A stretch of DNA of 64,000 nt, from assembly GCA_037447655.1 (NCBI GenBank), contig JBBHKE010000303.1, positions 123,055 to 187,054 of the forward strand, read 5' to 3'. Positions 11,407-22,900 of the stretch are shown piece after piece (position 1 is the first letter of the stretch; every line of letters begins with the position of its first letter). This stretch comes from Zygnema cylindricum. Taxonomy: Eukaryota > Streptophyta > Zygnematophyceae > Zygnematales > Zygnemataceae. The notes beneath the pieces were generated by a model. The model made no database searches. It was given only the letters and a program-made list of their open reading frames with translations, and was not told the DNA's origin. The position numbers were made by a program, and so were the translations under genes.

Positions 11407-14400
11407 GACCAACCATTCTTTTTTTCCAGGAAAATGCCGGCAGTATCCTTTTCGTGAGAACACCACTGTGCTGATTTTTTTGAGTTCTTGTTAAACTAAG
11501 TTTTTAATTCAAACTCTGTGGCTTCGGTGCAAGTACTCACCTGGCCAAGCCAGTCTCGGGTTGTCCATACAGGTTTCGGTCAAATTTTGTGTTATCATTG
11601 CTATGTATAGAGTAGAACTTATCAACGGTGTTGGGATTTTGTCTTTGATGGGCAGGCTTTGGTTAGATGATTAAACTCAGTGAAACTTCTAAACATAAGA
11701 GAGACTAGTTTGGATGAATTAAAGGAGGTTATTGTCTTTCTTAATGCAATCCAGGCAGCAAGGCTGGATTGAAATTTAGTGACTGCAGAGGATTTGACTA
11801 ACTTTTGAACCATCGCATCTTGAAGGACAAACAAGTCACATGGAAGTTAACCAGGCTTTCCTTAACTGGATTCTGGATTCTGGCAGATATTGCACACCGT
11901 TTAGAATCTGTAGCTGATATGATGAGCCGTCTACGATGCAATGTGTTCATGCTTTCTTACCGAGGGTGAGAATGGTTCCTTCTTTCCTTGATTACCAGCT
12001 TCTCCTCTCTTGTTATTGGACTCCTTAGGTTTTTACAATTTTATATAATCCGAGCTTGTTGTCAGAGACAACATTTAAGTGGTTTTAATGTTTTTCAGTT
12101 CATTCTTTAGAGTGATAGGCATTGAATCCAGTCTCTTAATGCACGATGTACTCCATTATGGACTTTTCTAGGTGACAGGCCGCCGTATTTGTGGCTTACA
12201 GTAAATTAGAAAAAGGGAGTCTTGAAATTTGCAGGTGTGGTTCACTTTAATAAGACTTATTTTTTATCGGTGGATGACGCTCATGTTCGTCATCTGCATG
12301 TGATTACAATGAACCGAATTGTCTTGAAATCAACAGTGTATTGAAGCATTTTAATGTTTTTGGACATGTATCCATTTTTACTTTATTTTCATTTATTTTT
12401 CGCTTCCAGGTATGGAGCAAGTGAGGGGACTCCAACAGAGCAAGGTATCTCTATGGATGCGCAGGTAAATTCACAGCTTTTAATTGGTCCCTTTTTTCAA
12501 TCAGTCGATGTGTTATCACACGAAGGAAAATATCTGTCTCATCATTCAAAAGGTTGTGTCTTTTTTTATCGTCGCTAGAGTAAGAATGGGGAGATCTCAT
12601 CTATTATGGGATCTTGTTTGTGTATTCCTGGGTTCTGTTAGTTTTGACTTACTTTATTGGCTAAGAAGGTTGTTTTACTCAATAAGTGAGTAACACACTT
12701 TTAAAATTTTGCAGTTGTTTTAGCTGAAATTTCGTTGGCAATAGGCTTTTCTGTAAGAACCTATCAATATGTCAATACTACCTTAATAAAAGGAGGGAAA
12801 GCTAGGTGGTGAATCTTTTTGTTACACACTCCTTGCTTGTCTCCCCCCTCTCTCTCTCTCTATCCCTGTTCCCCCTCTCCTTCTTGGCCCCTTGACCTCT
12901 TTTGGTTGCAACCACGCAGCTACTATAGTTGTCAAGCCTAGCTTAGAAAGTGTGTGAGGTCGTATAACTATACAAGCCCATTTAGCTCAATGAGGGTGAT
13001 ATAAATAGGGTAAAAATGTATCATGTTGCTCTTGTTTTTCTCATATCGTGTTTTTTTTTGTTTGAAACACTGACATCTGAGTGTGAGCTTGTGTTGAGAG
13101 TGTATAGCTCAATTCAGATTAAGGCCAATCAGGTAAGGCAGATAACTTATGTTCTTGTATCGATTTAATGATGTTGTTTTTGGCATATGAATACGATTAT
13201 TTCTAATCTCCAGTAACGGATCAACAGATTAGTAAGCATGTCTTCTCACTGTTTCTTTATGCTACTTGCATCTTCCTCCCGCCCTTCTGCCTGCTTTTTC
13301 CCTCCGAGATCAGTATATGATATATCTTTCCACTGTTTCCCTATTTTTTTTTTTTTTCCGTGTCTACACTTTTTGACTCTCTTGTGAGTTTCATCATTCG
13401 ACCCTCGCCGTTCCGAATTTTCCCACAATTTTAACCATCTTTTTAGTTATCCCTCGGCTTCACTTTTCCAGCGCCTGCGTTTTCTAGTACTTCTCGATTG
13501 GCCCGCATATGACCGGCTCTCTTCTCCCCTCTTCTGCCCGCTTATCCTTCCCTGAATTTTCGCACTCTTGTGGGCCGGTGCTCTGCAGGGTTCTGCAGCA
13601 CTTGGCCTTCCGTTTCGCCTGCTTCTTCCGTTTCGTCTACTTCCCTGAACCAAGGGGGATTCTCCTTTGCCGGTGCTCTGCAGGCATCACTGGATTACCT
13701 CCGATCGCGGTCGGATTTGGATAAGAATCGAATAGTGGTGTTTGGGCGATCTTTGGGCGGGGCTGTAGGGGCCAAGTTGGTCCATGATAACTTCGGAAAG
13801 GTGCGTTTTCTAACTCTGGCAGCAACGGACATCAAATTTGGTATGCTCTTGGTTGTTCACACAATGTATTTTCAAAGCAAATTGTTCTTTTTCTTGTAGC
13901 ACATCTGGAGAGGCTAGTTGTGAGATTGCGTGAGCACTCGTGCTTAATGCACCATTCACTTTACTGTCTGTTAGTAGCTACCAGAGTTAATGAAATTGTT
14001 TTCTAACCGAAAATTATGATAATTACAAAGGAGTGGACAGGTAGTCCCCATGTCACTTAGCCTACAATAAAACTAGCCTTCAATCAGTGTCATAATTCCA
14101 TATCAGCACGAATGATTATTTTACTCTTGATCGCAAAGAACAGATAACGTACATTTGATGACTGATTCACTTTCTCCATGTAGGTCATGAATAGGCGGGG
14201 CCGGTTTGGCTTATTATCAGGGTTATAAACTAAACAAAGTTGCTCACTTTTATAATGAAGGATATTTTTTGCAACTGAACGGTGCTTGTGTTTTCCCTCC
14301 CACAGAGGTGGTGTCAATCACATATTGTGAATAAGATAGTAGTATACAGAGATTGTTGATGCTTGTGTGGTGCAGAATAACTAAGAAATCCAGGCAGATA

Positions 14401-15361
14401 AGCGAGAGTTTTGTGTAATAGTTATTGGAAAAGCTCTCAACTTTTTTCATTAGTGTTCTCTATTGCAACAAATTGGCGTTGTTCATCTGTTTGGATGTTT
14501 GTCATCCATTTTATGCCTTTGTGGATTAACTTCATTTTTTTATCATTACGCTTTTTCCTTTGGACATAGATGTGTTCTCTTGACTTGAGGTTTTGGGATT
14601 GAAACATTCAGAAACACAAGCTAATAGACTGTGTCCAGAAATGCTTCATTTACTGTTTCATTTTTTGTTTCTTTGCACCTGACTGCAACATCTACACCAG
14701 ATTTTTTATATGAAAACTTAGGATTCTTCAATTGTTTTTACTCTTAATTAATTCACATTCAAGTTCTGTGACCGTGTATAGGTTGGAGGCTTGATTCTTG
14801 AAAACACTTTCACTTCCATTCTTGACATGGCCGGTAAAATGGTCCCATGGTTGAAAGCAGTAATTGGTTCCACTTCTTTCAAGCCACTGAATTTCCTCGT
14901 CCGATCTCAATGGCGAACAATTGATACTGTTGGCAAGGTGAGAGGATTTCTAGGCTATTTATTTGGTGTGGAAACCATTCCCTCTTTTGTTGCATCGTTT
15001 TTTCTTTATCTAAAAGTTGTTTTGTCAATCGAATAGCAGATGATTGTAAAGACGTGTTTTTTTAATTGTCTTTGAACAGATCAAGACACCCATTTTGTTC
15101 ATCTCGGGGTTACGTGACGAAATGGTGCCTCCGGAACACATGCGTCGTTTGTATGCGGCTTCACTGAAAAACTCCAACTGTCAATTTGTGGCTATAGAAA
15201 CAGGAATGCATATGGACACATGGCTCCATGGTGGAGACACATATTGGTCAGCCATTATAACTTTTTTACACAAGTATGCGAGTGGGAGAGAGCATGAAAA
15301 GGAGGAAAGTGAAGGAGATGAGGTAGATGAAGTTGAGGAGGAGGAGGATGGGCAGCAATAA
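11407..15361 (+). CDS. WAV2-like: WAV2/ABHD13-type alpha/beta hydrolase, C-terminal five-sixths
   Basis: Five exons splice in phase: 11407-11442, 11887-11965, 12410-12464, 13684-13800, 14782-14937, plus the terminal exon 15080-15361 (six in all). The peptide carries GPTILFFQENAGNIAHRLES, CNVFMLSYRGYGASEG, the nucleophile motif FGRSLGGAVGA (Ser codon 13750-13752), LILENTFTSILDMAG, a catalytic Asp in SGLRDEMVPP (15116-15118) and His in GMHMDTWL (15209-15211). These match plant WAV2, a Bem46-family, membrane-anchored serine hydrolase linked to root bending. Substrate is unknown. The tail is extended by an acidic Glu-rich run before the stop. The N-terminal exons with the membrane anchor and YEDIW-type region are not identified. 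A candidate just before 10987 is too weak to call. Near-identical motif order makes the family call firm. Confidence 0.9.
13570..13683 (+). repeat. Duplicated splice-acceptor sequence before exon 13684
   Basis: GCCGGTGCTCTGCAGG occurs at about 13573-13589 and again at 13669-13684, where it forms the acceptor of the real exon. The two copies are about 95 bases apart. The upstream copy has no open continuation of the hydrolase and looks like a decoy acceptor. Confidence 0.6.
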
Positions 15362-15364
15362 CAG

Positions 15365-15943
15365 GTGAGTCGGTGATGGAGAAGCAGTAAAGTTATCATC
15401 TAGGGATTGTGTTAGAGAGGATCGTATATCTATCATCAAATGACAAAGTATATCGTAGGTTTTGTTAAAATTTGGACTTGGACCGGGCGGTCAATCATGT
15501 TCATTGGGCTACAATGCGTAACATCCATCTCCCCTTTTTTTATGATACTCAAATACATTTATAGTACTGTAAAGATTTAGTTTAGGTGTAAGCTAAACCA
15601 TGTTTTAGCCACCTTATTTTAGGTGTTACCTTTTCCGAGCTTAACATGTTGGGAGGTTGTGTTGTGAGATTAACGTGTATTTCGAATGTGCTTTAAATGC
15701 AAAAACCTGGTCGAGTGCTAGTCATTGTGTTAATGAGGTCTTTGATTCAACGACCTCTCCCTCTTTCTCTTTCTCTGTCACTCTCTCTCCCGCTCTCTTG
15801 CTCTCTCCCTTTCTCCCACCCCCTATCTCTCTCCCAACCTCTCTCTCCCCGGTCTCTCCCTCGCGCACTCTCCCTCTCTCTCCCTCTCCCCCTCTCTCCC
15901 TCTCCCCCTCTCTCTGTCCCTCTTTCTCTCTCTTTTCTTTCAG
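15365..15943 (+). other. Probable 3'-UTR intron of the WAV2-like gene
   Basis: Three bases after the stop codon (15359-15361) lies a consensus donor CAG|GTGAGT. A long CT tract ends in TTTCTTTCAG at 15943. The intron would place the stop within 5 bases of an exon junction. A junction that close downstream is not expected to trigger nonsense-mediated decay by the usual 50-base rule. Confidence 0.55.
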
Positions 15944-17253
15944 TTGTGGAAGGGGGCAAGAGCATCGTAATATTGTTTGTGTATGTTGGAGATCTGTTTT
16001 TTTTTCCCTTGATGTCTTTGTGGGTACCTTATTTGAAGATGTTGATATTCATCGCAATATCATATTTCCTCACATGTGACAATGGTATCTTTAAGGCGAG
16101 TTATATTATAATCTTATAGATATTGACAGTTATGATGATGCATCATAAATCTCACCTTCTTGTCAACCTTTTAGAATATCTGCTTAAGAATGTTTTTGCT
16201 CATAGGAAAAAGTTTTGTTCATAAGAAATGCTCGGTATTGTCTTGTTTTTGATCATTTTTTTTGCACTGTTTTATCTTTTCTTGGTAACTTCTATTTGAT
16301 GATAATTGTTTCTTGTATTTTTACCGTGTAGAAGAAACCCTACATACCAAGTATTCATTTTCTGCTCCACGGATCCCCCCAGAGTGCTCCGCAAGGCTTG
16401 GGGAATCTATGAGGGTGTTTTTAGGGTTTTTAGGGTTTTTAGTTCTGTCGAGCGTTTCGGTCTGTTTGGGTGGTTTTTGTTATTGTATTTTATTCTGCTG
16501 TTGGTGGTTTTACGTTTGCTGTACTTTTTCAGTTCGGCTTTCTGTGTGTTCATTGAGCACTTGGTTTTGTTCTTTTTTTTAAATTTGGTTTGCTTCTCCC
16601 TGTGTTCGGTTTTTCTCTTTCTTTTTGGCTGTTTGTTTCCTAGGTTCCTATGCTACTCAGATGCCTTACCATTGCCGTTTCTTTATAAAGCTCTTTCTTT
16701 TATTTTTTGTCATTAGCATAGATAATGCTAATTTGGTGCCGGCAACTTTTGCCCCTCGCATTACAAAATAGTGTTATCAATTGTTTTTTTCTTAGTTATA
16801 ATCATCTAAACAGTTAATCAGCCACATCATTTGAGGCTTCATTACAGTCAATGACAATAATATAAACCTTAAAGCTAATAATGTATTTACTAAGAAAACG
16901 ATTCCCAGAGTAATGCCACCTGTTCCTGTAGCTAAGTCGGTAATAGCTGTAAAAAATTGTGTGAGCAATGTATGTCTTGTTTTTTTGTTAACAGTGTCGA
17001 TGGCATCTGATACCAGACTCGGCAAAAAATGACGCTATGCATTATTTCTGGTTGTTTGGAGCCCGGGAAAGAGATTTTGTTTCTAAAATTGAGATGGTCG
17101 GACCTTCTATTTACAAAGCATGAGATATTTCATGAAAAAAAATGATTACCATTAAAGGTTATACGTCAATGTTTCTGTACGTAAAAATATGAGATAACAA
17201 GAAAAAAAACAAAAAAAAAAAACCAGCAATTTTTTTTTTTTTTTTTAATTCAG
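15944..17253. other. Downstream flank; no further gene seen
   Basis: Probable 3' UTR followed by intergenic sequence. At 16413-16442 there are three close copies of TTTTTAGGG, similar to the plant telomere repeat TTTAGGG. An open frame at 16306-16716 is hydrophobic and low in complexity and is not supported as a gene. Confidence 0.5.
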
Positions 17254-17255
17254 TA

Positions 17256-17756
17256 CACCACGAATCGTAATTAGAGTAGTGAAAAAATTAGAGTACAAAA
17301 ACTAAAAAAAATAATTAGAGTAATGAACGCTAATTTGTGTGATAGAGCTGTTTCAACTATGAAGTTTACTCTAATTTATTTTAGTACTCTAATTCGGCAC
17401 GCTAATATCCTCTACTGTAAATAATGTATTCGTACAGAATTTGGCAAAACGTACAGTTTATCGTCACTATGACGTTTGCACTACGCGGTTTGTTAAAACG
17501 CATTTACATGATAACGACCTGTATTAAATCATTATTTGTACTTTTTTACTTAATAAAGTACAATTTTGCACGGTCGGAGGTCGTCCTTACTCCAGACTAT
17601 TTAAAACGAACCTATATTAGAATTAAAAACGCTAATTAAACTTTACCTTAAATAGAATAATGAAAAAATTATAATCATTTATTCTATTTCATGTGATAGA
17701 GTCGAAATTTCGAGCGACCAAATTAGAGTAATTTACTCTAATTACGATTCGCGGTG
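17256..17756. mobile_element. TA-flanked MITE, family B (501 bases)
   Basis: The left end CACCACGAATCGTAATTAGA and the right end TCTAATTACGATTCGCGGTG are inverted repeats with TA outside both (17254-17255, 17757-17758). The interior holds TAAATCATTATTTGTAC and GTACAATTTTGCACGGTC. The same blocks appear in opposite orientation in 57734-58348 and near 39050. Non-coding. Confidence 0.85.
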
Positions 17757-17949
17757 TACTATGACAAATTTTAAGCAACACTAAGGAACGAACAAAGAAG
17801 AGTAAGAAAAGTTACAAAAGTAAACCAGCAATAAGAACTACTCTACACCCTGACAAGCGGCGCGACCCAGGGACAAAGCTATACGCAATGAAAAAAGAAA
17901 AATATAATAAAATGGGGTTACATTTTCCGCGGGTGATTCATCGTGATCA

Positions 17950-18066
17950 TTAAACTAACAATATTTGGCGATCATTAAACTAACAATACTTGGTGATGAT
18001 TAAACTAACAATATTTGGTGGTCATTAAACTAACAATATTCGATGATCATTAATCTAACAATGTTT
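17950..18066. repeat. Minisatellite, ~28-base unit, about 4-5 copies
   Basis: GATCATTAAACTAACAATAT followed by TTGG(T/C) recurs head to tail with small changes. It lies in otherwise featureless AT-rich DNA. Confidence 0.85.
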
Positions 18067-19560
18067 GGGATCCCAAGCTGGGACCCGAATCGAGTTCGGG
18101 ACTAGCCCTATAACCGAATTCGGGTTGTGGGATGAAACCTGACCTTGGTGCAAATTCAGATATACATTTGCGGTTTGACATGTATGGATTTACAAAAGAA
18201 AAATTGCAATCGCTTTCCCGTCTAAGGAATGTTGTGACTATGGTTTGAACATTGTTCATTGAATTTTAGATTTTAATAAAGGCCAATCGGTAGAATGGGA
18301 ATTTAACATTTATATTGTTGATATACCATTTTTAGCGTAGACTTTTTAAGTTTGACTACAACATTGGTGGACATTTGAATGAAACAACAAGGCTTGCAAT
18401 GAAAATTGTATGACAGCTGTATCTCGGTTTTAACAAATTTATGTACCTTTACTTGTGTGACCGTTGAAACTACATGGTTTAAACCCTCAAAGTCATAAAT
18501 GTTGATCCGATCGTCTAAACGGCGTCTAGACGTTTGAACGTTTTCCTAGTTTAACCGGGTGATGACAACACCGCGGTGACATGCTATTTGGTTTCAAGGC
18601 TGGTTTACATGTTCCATTGCGGAACTTACTCTACCAGTTACGTACTTACCGTACGTTTTCTTTGGCTACCCTACAGAATCGTAGTCAGTTTTATGTTTCT
18701 CGCGCCGTTAAAACTAAATTATATGAAGTTAGGAACTGTAAAACGGATGGCCGACATTTTTGTGGCTTCGACGGTTCAACCTGTGTGCGAAGCATAGTTG
18801 TTCACGGCGTTTAGTGCGAACGATTTAATCGCGACGAATTATACGTAACAAACGCATTGAACCTTTTCAAAAAATCGTAAAAATCGTTAATGAATTTTCG
18901 TCCGTACTATTCCGTACATGCAAACAAAAATAAATTTCACATATACCGCAGTTTGTACAATTTTCGTACATTTCCGTATCTTTTCATAATAGTCCGTACA
19001 TTTTTGGTACATTTTCGTACATTTCCGTAAAATTTCTGTTCAGTTTATCGGACAGAAAGTACTACGAAGTGCAACGTATCTTTTCGTCAAATTTCGTACA
19101 TTTACCGTACAAAACCGTACAGCACTAGTAAAACACCGTACAGTTTCCGTGAATTAGCCGTTCAGTTTACCGGACAGAAAGTACATCGCGTTTTTTTCCG
19201 ATTTATTCAAAAGTCACGATTTATACGTTTTAATCGGAAAAAAGGAAAAAATCGCACGATTTGAACAACTATGGTGCGAAGTTAATTTGATACGCGCTAT
19301 ATTGTATCCCCGTAAAGTATGCAGTACGAGTACTGTACGAACTAAAAGTATATAGGATTTACAATTTTCCCTTTGAGTAAACCTATAGTGTGGGCCACAG
19401 TAAATGAAGGCAAGAACTGTGCGATACACGCCGAGATACAATGAATGGCACTTGTAACGATTGCCACGTCTGTGACTTGAATCAGAAGGAAGAGTTCAAA
19501 ACTTCAAATACAAACATCTAATATCTTTCCTTTACTCTCCTTAACACTTTTTTTTTCTTT
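18067..19560. other. No gene seen; GTAC-rich tract
   Basis: Between about 18900 and 19200 the words CGTACATTT and CCGTACA recur many times. The phrase CGGACAGAAAGTAC appears twice (about 19048 and 19172). No exon or transposon end is supported. Confidence 0.5.
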
Positions 19561-19901
19561 TGTCTTTACAAGAGAGGAGCCTCAGGCGCCATAGCTTTCT
19601 TCGACCATTTGGGGCGTGACGAGCATCCGAATCGACAAAATAATTTTTGCTATTCTTATTTTCACTTGTCACTTTGCTTTAACGGATTTGTAAAATTGTA
19701 TTTACTTATTAAGTGATTAGTAAGTGTTCTAGTTTAAATTCGATAATTGGATGTTATAAACCACGTGTCTGTTTTAAATACGGTTTTGATTTTTGAAACT
19801 TGCAGTTGTATTCCTCTTCCGTTTGCAAACGTGTCTCCATTTTTTTTTTATTAGTTTATTTATCACTATTTATTCAATTTCTTTAATTACTTCTAGCCGT
19901 C
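19560..19901 (+). promoter_or_regulatory. Upstream region shared with the second DUF1350 copy
   Basis: Similarity to 31465-31739 extends the tandem duplication into the 5' flank. Shared blocks are AGGAG.CTCAG, ACGGATT.GTAAA, and ATTACTTCTAGCCGTCATGC, which overlaps the start codon. This probably includes the promoter and 5' UTR, though no TATA box could be fixed. Confidence 0.5.
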
Positions 19902-22900
19902 ATGCTGACGACAGCGGTGTGTTTGCCTTTTTGCCAAATATTGTCGGCAAGAATTTCTTGCCCGTTTAGTTCTTTGCAATCTCCGAAATCGCCAAAATTT
20001 TCCAGTAATACTTTATTGTCTTTAGACTCAAGGAAAAGCTTTTTTGGGCGGTGTGGAATTATTCAAACGGCTGACAGCTGTTTTAAATTGGAAGAGAAAA
20101 AAATAGGAGGGAGGATATATGCGAGAGAAGGGGGAGGAGCGAATGGAAATGACGAGAAGGAAACTAAAATACAGCTGTACGGAAAAATAGAGAAGTATGT
20201 CACAATCTTTTTTTATTTCTCAAAGTGCATTTATTTACTTGTAAATTGCAGTATGCTTCATAATCTTGTGTATTGTTGTTGATGTACTCTCGTGACACAT
20301 TTTTTGGTTGTACATATTATTTTTTGGCCGTTTTTGTCTTATTATGATGTGTATTATATTGGTTGCGAAACTTTTGTCAAGGGAGGATACTGTTGATGAA
20401 TGGATTACTACACCGCGAATGGCTCATATTTGTTTATCTTTTCCCTCCAACTCTTCTTGCAGTTCACAATCGTTCACGTCATGACCCAAAATATAATTTC
20501 TAACACTAAGACTGTCCTCATTTTAAATATTTTTTTACACTAATTGCGGTCTAATGTATCACGGCAAGAGATTTGATAAGCTGCTTTTGTACGCTTCTTA
20601 CTGTGAACGGAGAGGAATCTGTGCCAAAAGAAAAACAGTCTTGAAGACCTCGTGTGACATATTTTTGGAACTTAAAATATATCTACATTATGAATGTGTT
20701 TTTACTTTATGGGACATTCTAACTGGCAACTGTTTTTGCCTGTATGATAAACCAACGATTCATTTATTCATTGCTTTATCATTTCTTCTTTTGAATTAAT
20801 TTGAAAATCTGGAAAAGCCACCATACTTCACCCAACTAGGAATTTTCATTTTTTTGTTGATTTTTCAAACAAATCTGTTTTGCAACATCAAATTCCACCT
20901 TTTGCATAACAGTTATCGAAAGACGAGATGTTCCATCATCTGGGTGAAGTGGCTTATGTTTGTTATTGATCCAGCAGCTCTTTCTGTCTAATACTGATTC
21001 ACAGTTAATGTGGCACGCATGGAAATAGTGAGAGCTCCTTTCTTTGTTCTTATTTCAGGGTTGGCTGAAAATTGAGATTGCATGGCATGTTGAAAATATG
21101 TCCACTTCAATTTCAAACATTTCAGTGTCTTTGGCACTATATCTTGAAATCAAAATTGTTCCGCATCTATAACAAAAGCGGACTCTTCGTCATCTTTTTT
21201 CAGGGGTCACATTTTGGTGTATAGTTGTGGCTAGTAATTTTCTATGCCTGCAACCTCAAATTGTTTGTAGGTAGACTGACTTGGGACGGAATTGGACTTG
21301 ACTTGGACTGGGGATTTGGGACTTGAATATAGACTCTTTGTGGAATCCGCAAAAGATTTTCAAGGAAATGAGGGCGAAGCCGGAAATTGGGTGCAGGTGG
21401 AGGTGAGTGTACATAAAATTACGAAGAATGCTAGTATGATTAGTGTGTTAAAGTTCAGCAAAATGTGTGAAGGTGAGTCGCACACTTGTCGTGTGCTTCT
21501 TCTTCAAATTGCACTAGGACCATAAAGGTTTTAAGACTGAAGGAATGTTTTATAGATTCTTTTATGGGCCAGTTACTGGTAGAATGATAAGCTGTTATTT
21601 ACAGTTCTGTATATTGAATGTATAATTTATCTTCACTAAGTTTTGGGACCTTAAGACATGGTTTCTGATTAAAAGTTAATTCTGGGGTCAATTACCCTGG
21701 TAGCCATGCGTTTGCTTTTGCCACACTTTTTTTGGATGACCCTACATAAGCTATCAGCTTAAAGTTTAGAGTTTCACATTGTTTCAAATGTGGGGACTGT
21801 GAGGCTTGTTTTTGCCAAAATAAAAGTCGTTTATTTTCATTATTGGTTTTCTTGCGGTTAATCGACTTGCAACGAGCAAAACATTAAAAAATAATCACTG
21901 TTACCAGCCTAGAGAATTGCTCTCTAAAGTGAAATTGAGATTTGTAATGTCTTCTTTTTGTCTCTTTGAGCGACAGGGTTGCTGGGTTTTGAGACCGACT
22001 GTAAAGGAATCTGTGGCTGTGGTTCATTTTATTGGTGGAGCCTTTGTGGGAGCTGCCCCACAACTAACTTACCGACTATTTTTGCAGACTCTTTCAGAAA
22101 GGTATGCTCAGTGACAAAATAATACAAAATCACTTCTGTTTCTGTGAAGTAAGTAGGCAATTCAAAGAGTTTGAGGACGAAGTTGGTGGAGGAACATGAG
22201 TTGTGGTGTGGGTTTTTGGGAGGACAGGGGACTAACTGTTATCGCCACACCATTTGCGAGCGGTTTTGACCATTCTCGAATTGCAGACGAGGCACAGTTC
22301 AGATTCGAAAGATGTTTACGGGCTTTGAATAATGGACAGGTAGACCCCCTGTCCTCTCCAGTGAATATTTTCCATGTCATGGAGATGGATCTGCCTGACG
22401 CAAGTCGATCGCTCGCAGATCTCGAGTTCTAACGGGTCGCCTCCCCGTATATGGTGTGGGTCATTCTCTGGGCGCCCTCACACATGTGCTTATAGGTGCG
22501 CCTGACTTCTGACACAGAAAGGACCAAAGGGCATTGGACAGCAAAGCCCCTGGATGCAGGTAGGAGGGGAGAGGAGAGCTCAGTTTTCAGAATTTTTAAA
22601 GGGCAAAGGTCCTGGTCGTAGTGGGGAGAGGAGATTCCCAGTTTTGAGGTTACAAAGACAGTCCCAATTCAGGGCAAGTTTAGCCGAAAGATTCTCGCGT
22701 CTGGCAGCAGTCTCATCCTACTGTTTATTTTTAGTCATAAGTAAGAGATAGACTTTTTCTTTTTAGAATTTTCCAATTGGTTTATGTACAACTGGACAAG
22801 AATTTTTCAATAAATGATTTTTTTTTTATGTTTTTGTGCTTCTTTGGCGGCAGGTTCTAAATACGCGGTTGAAAGACAGGGAAATATTTTGCTTTCTTTC

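Noticed and set aside
15657-16119. Two overlapping 140-codon frames
   Set aside because: They cover the CT tract of the presumed 3'-UTR intron.
16306-16716. 136-codon hydrophobic frame
   Set aside because: T-rich sequence translated as Phe/Leu/Val; no motif.
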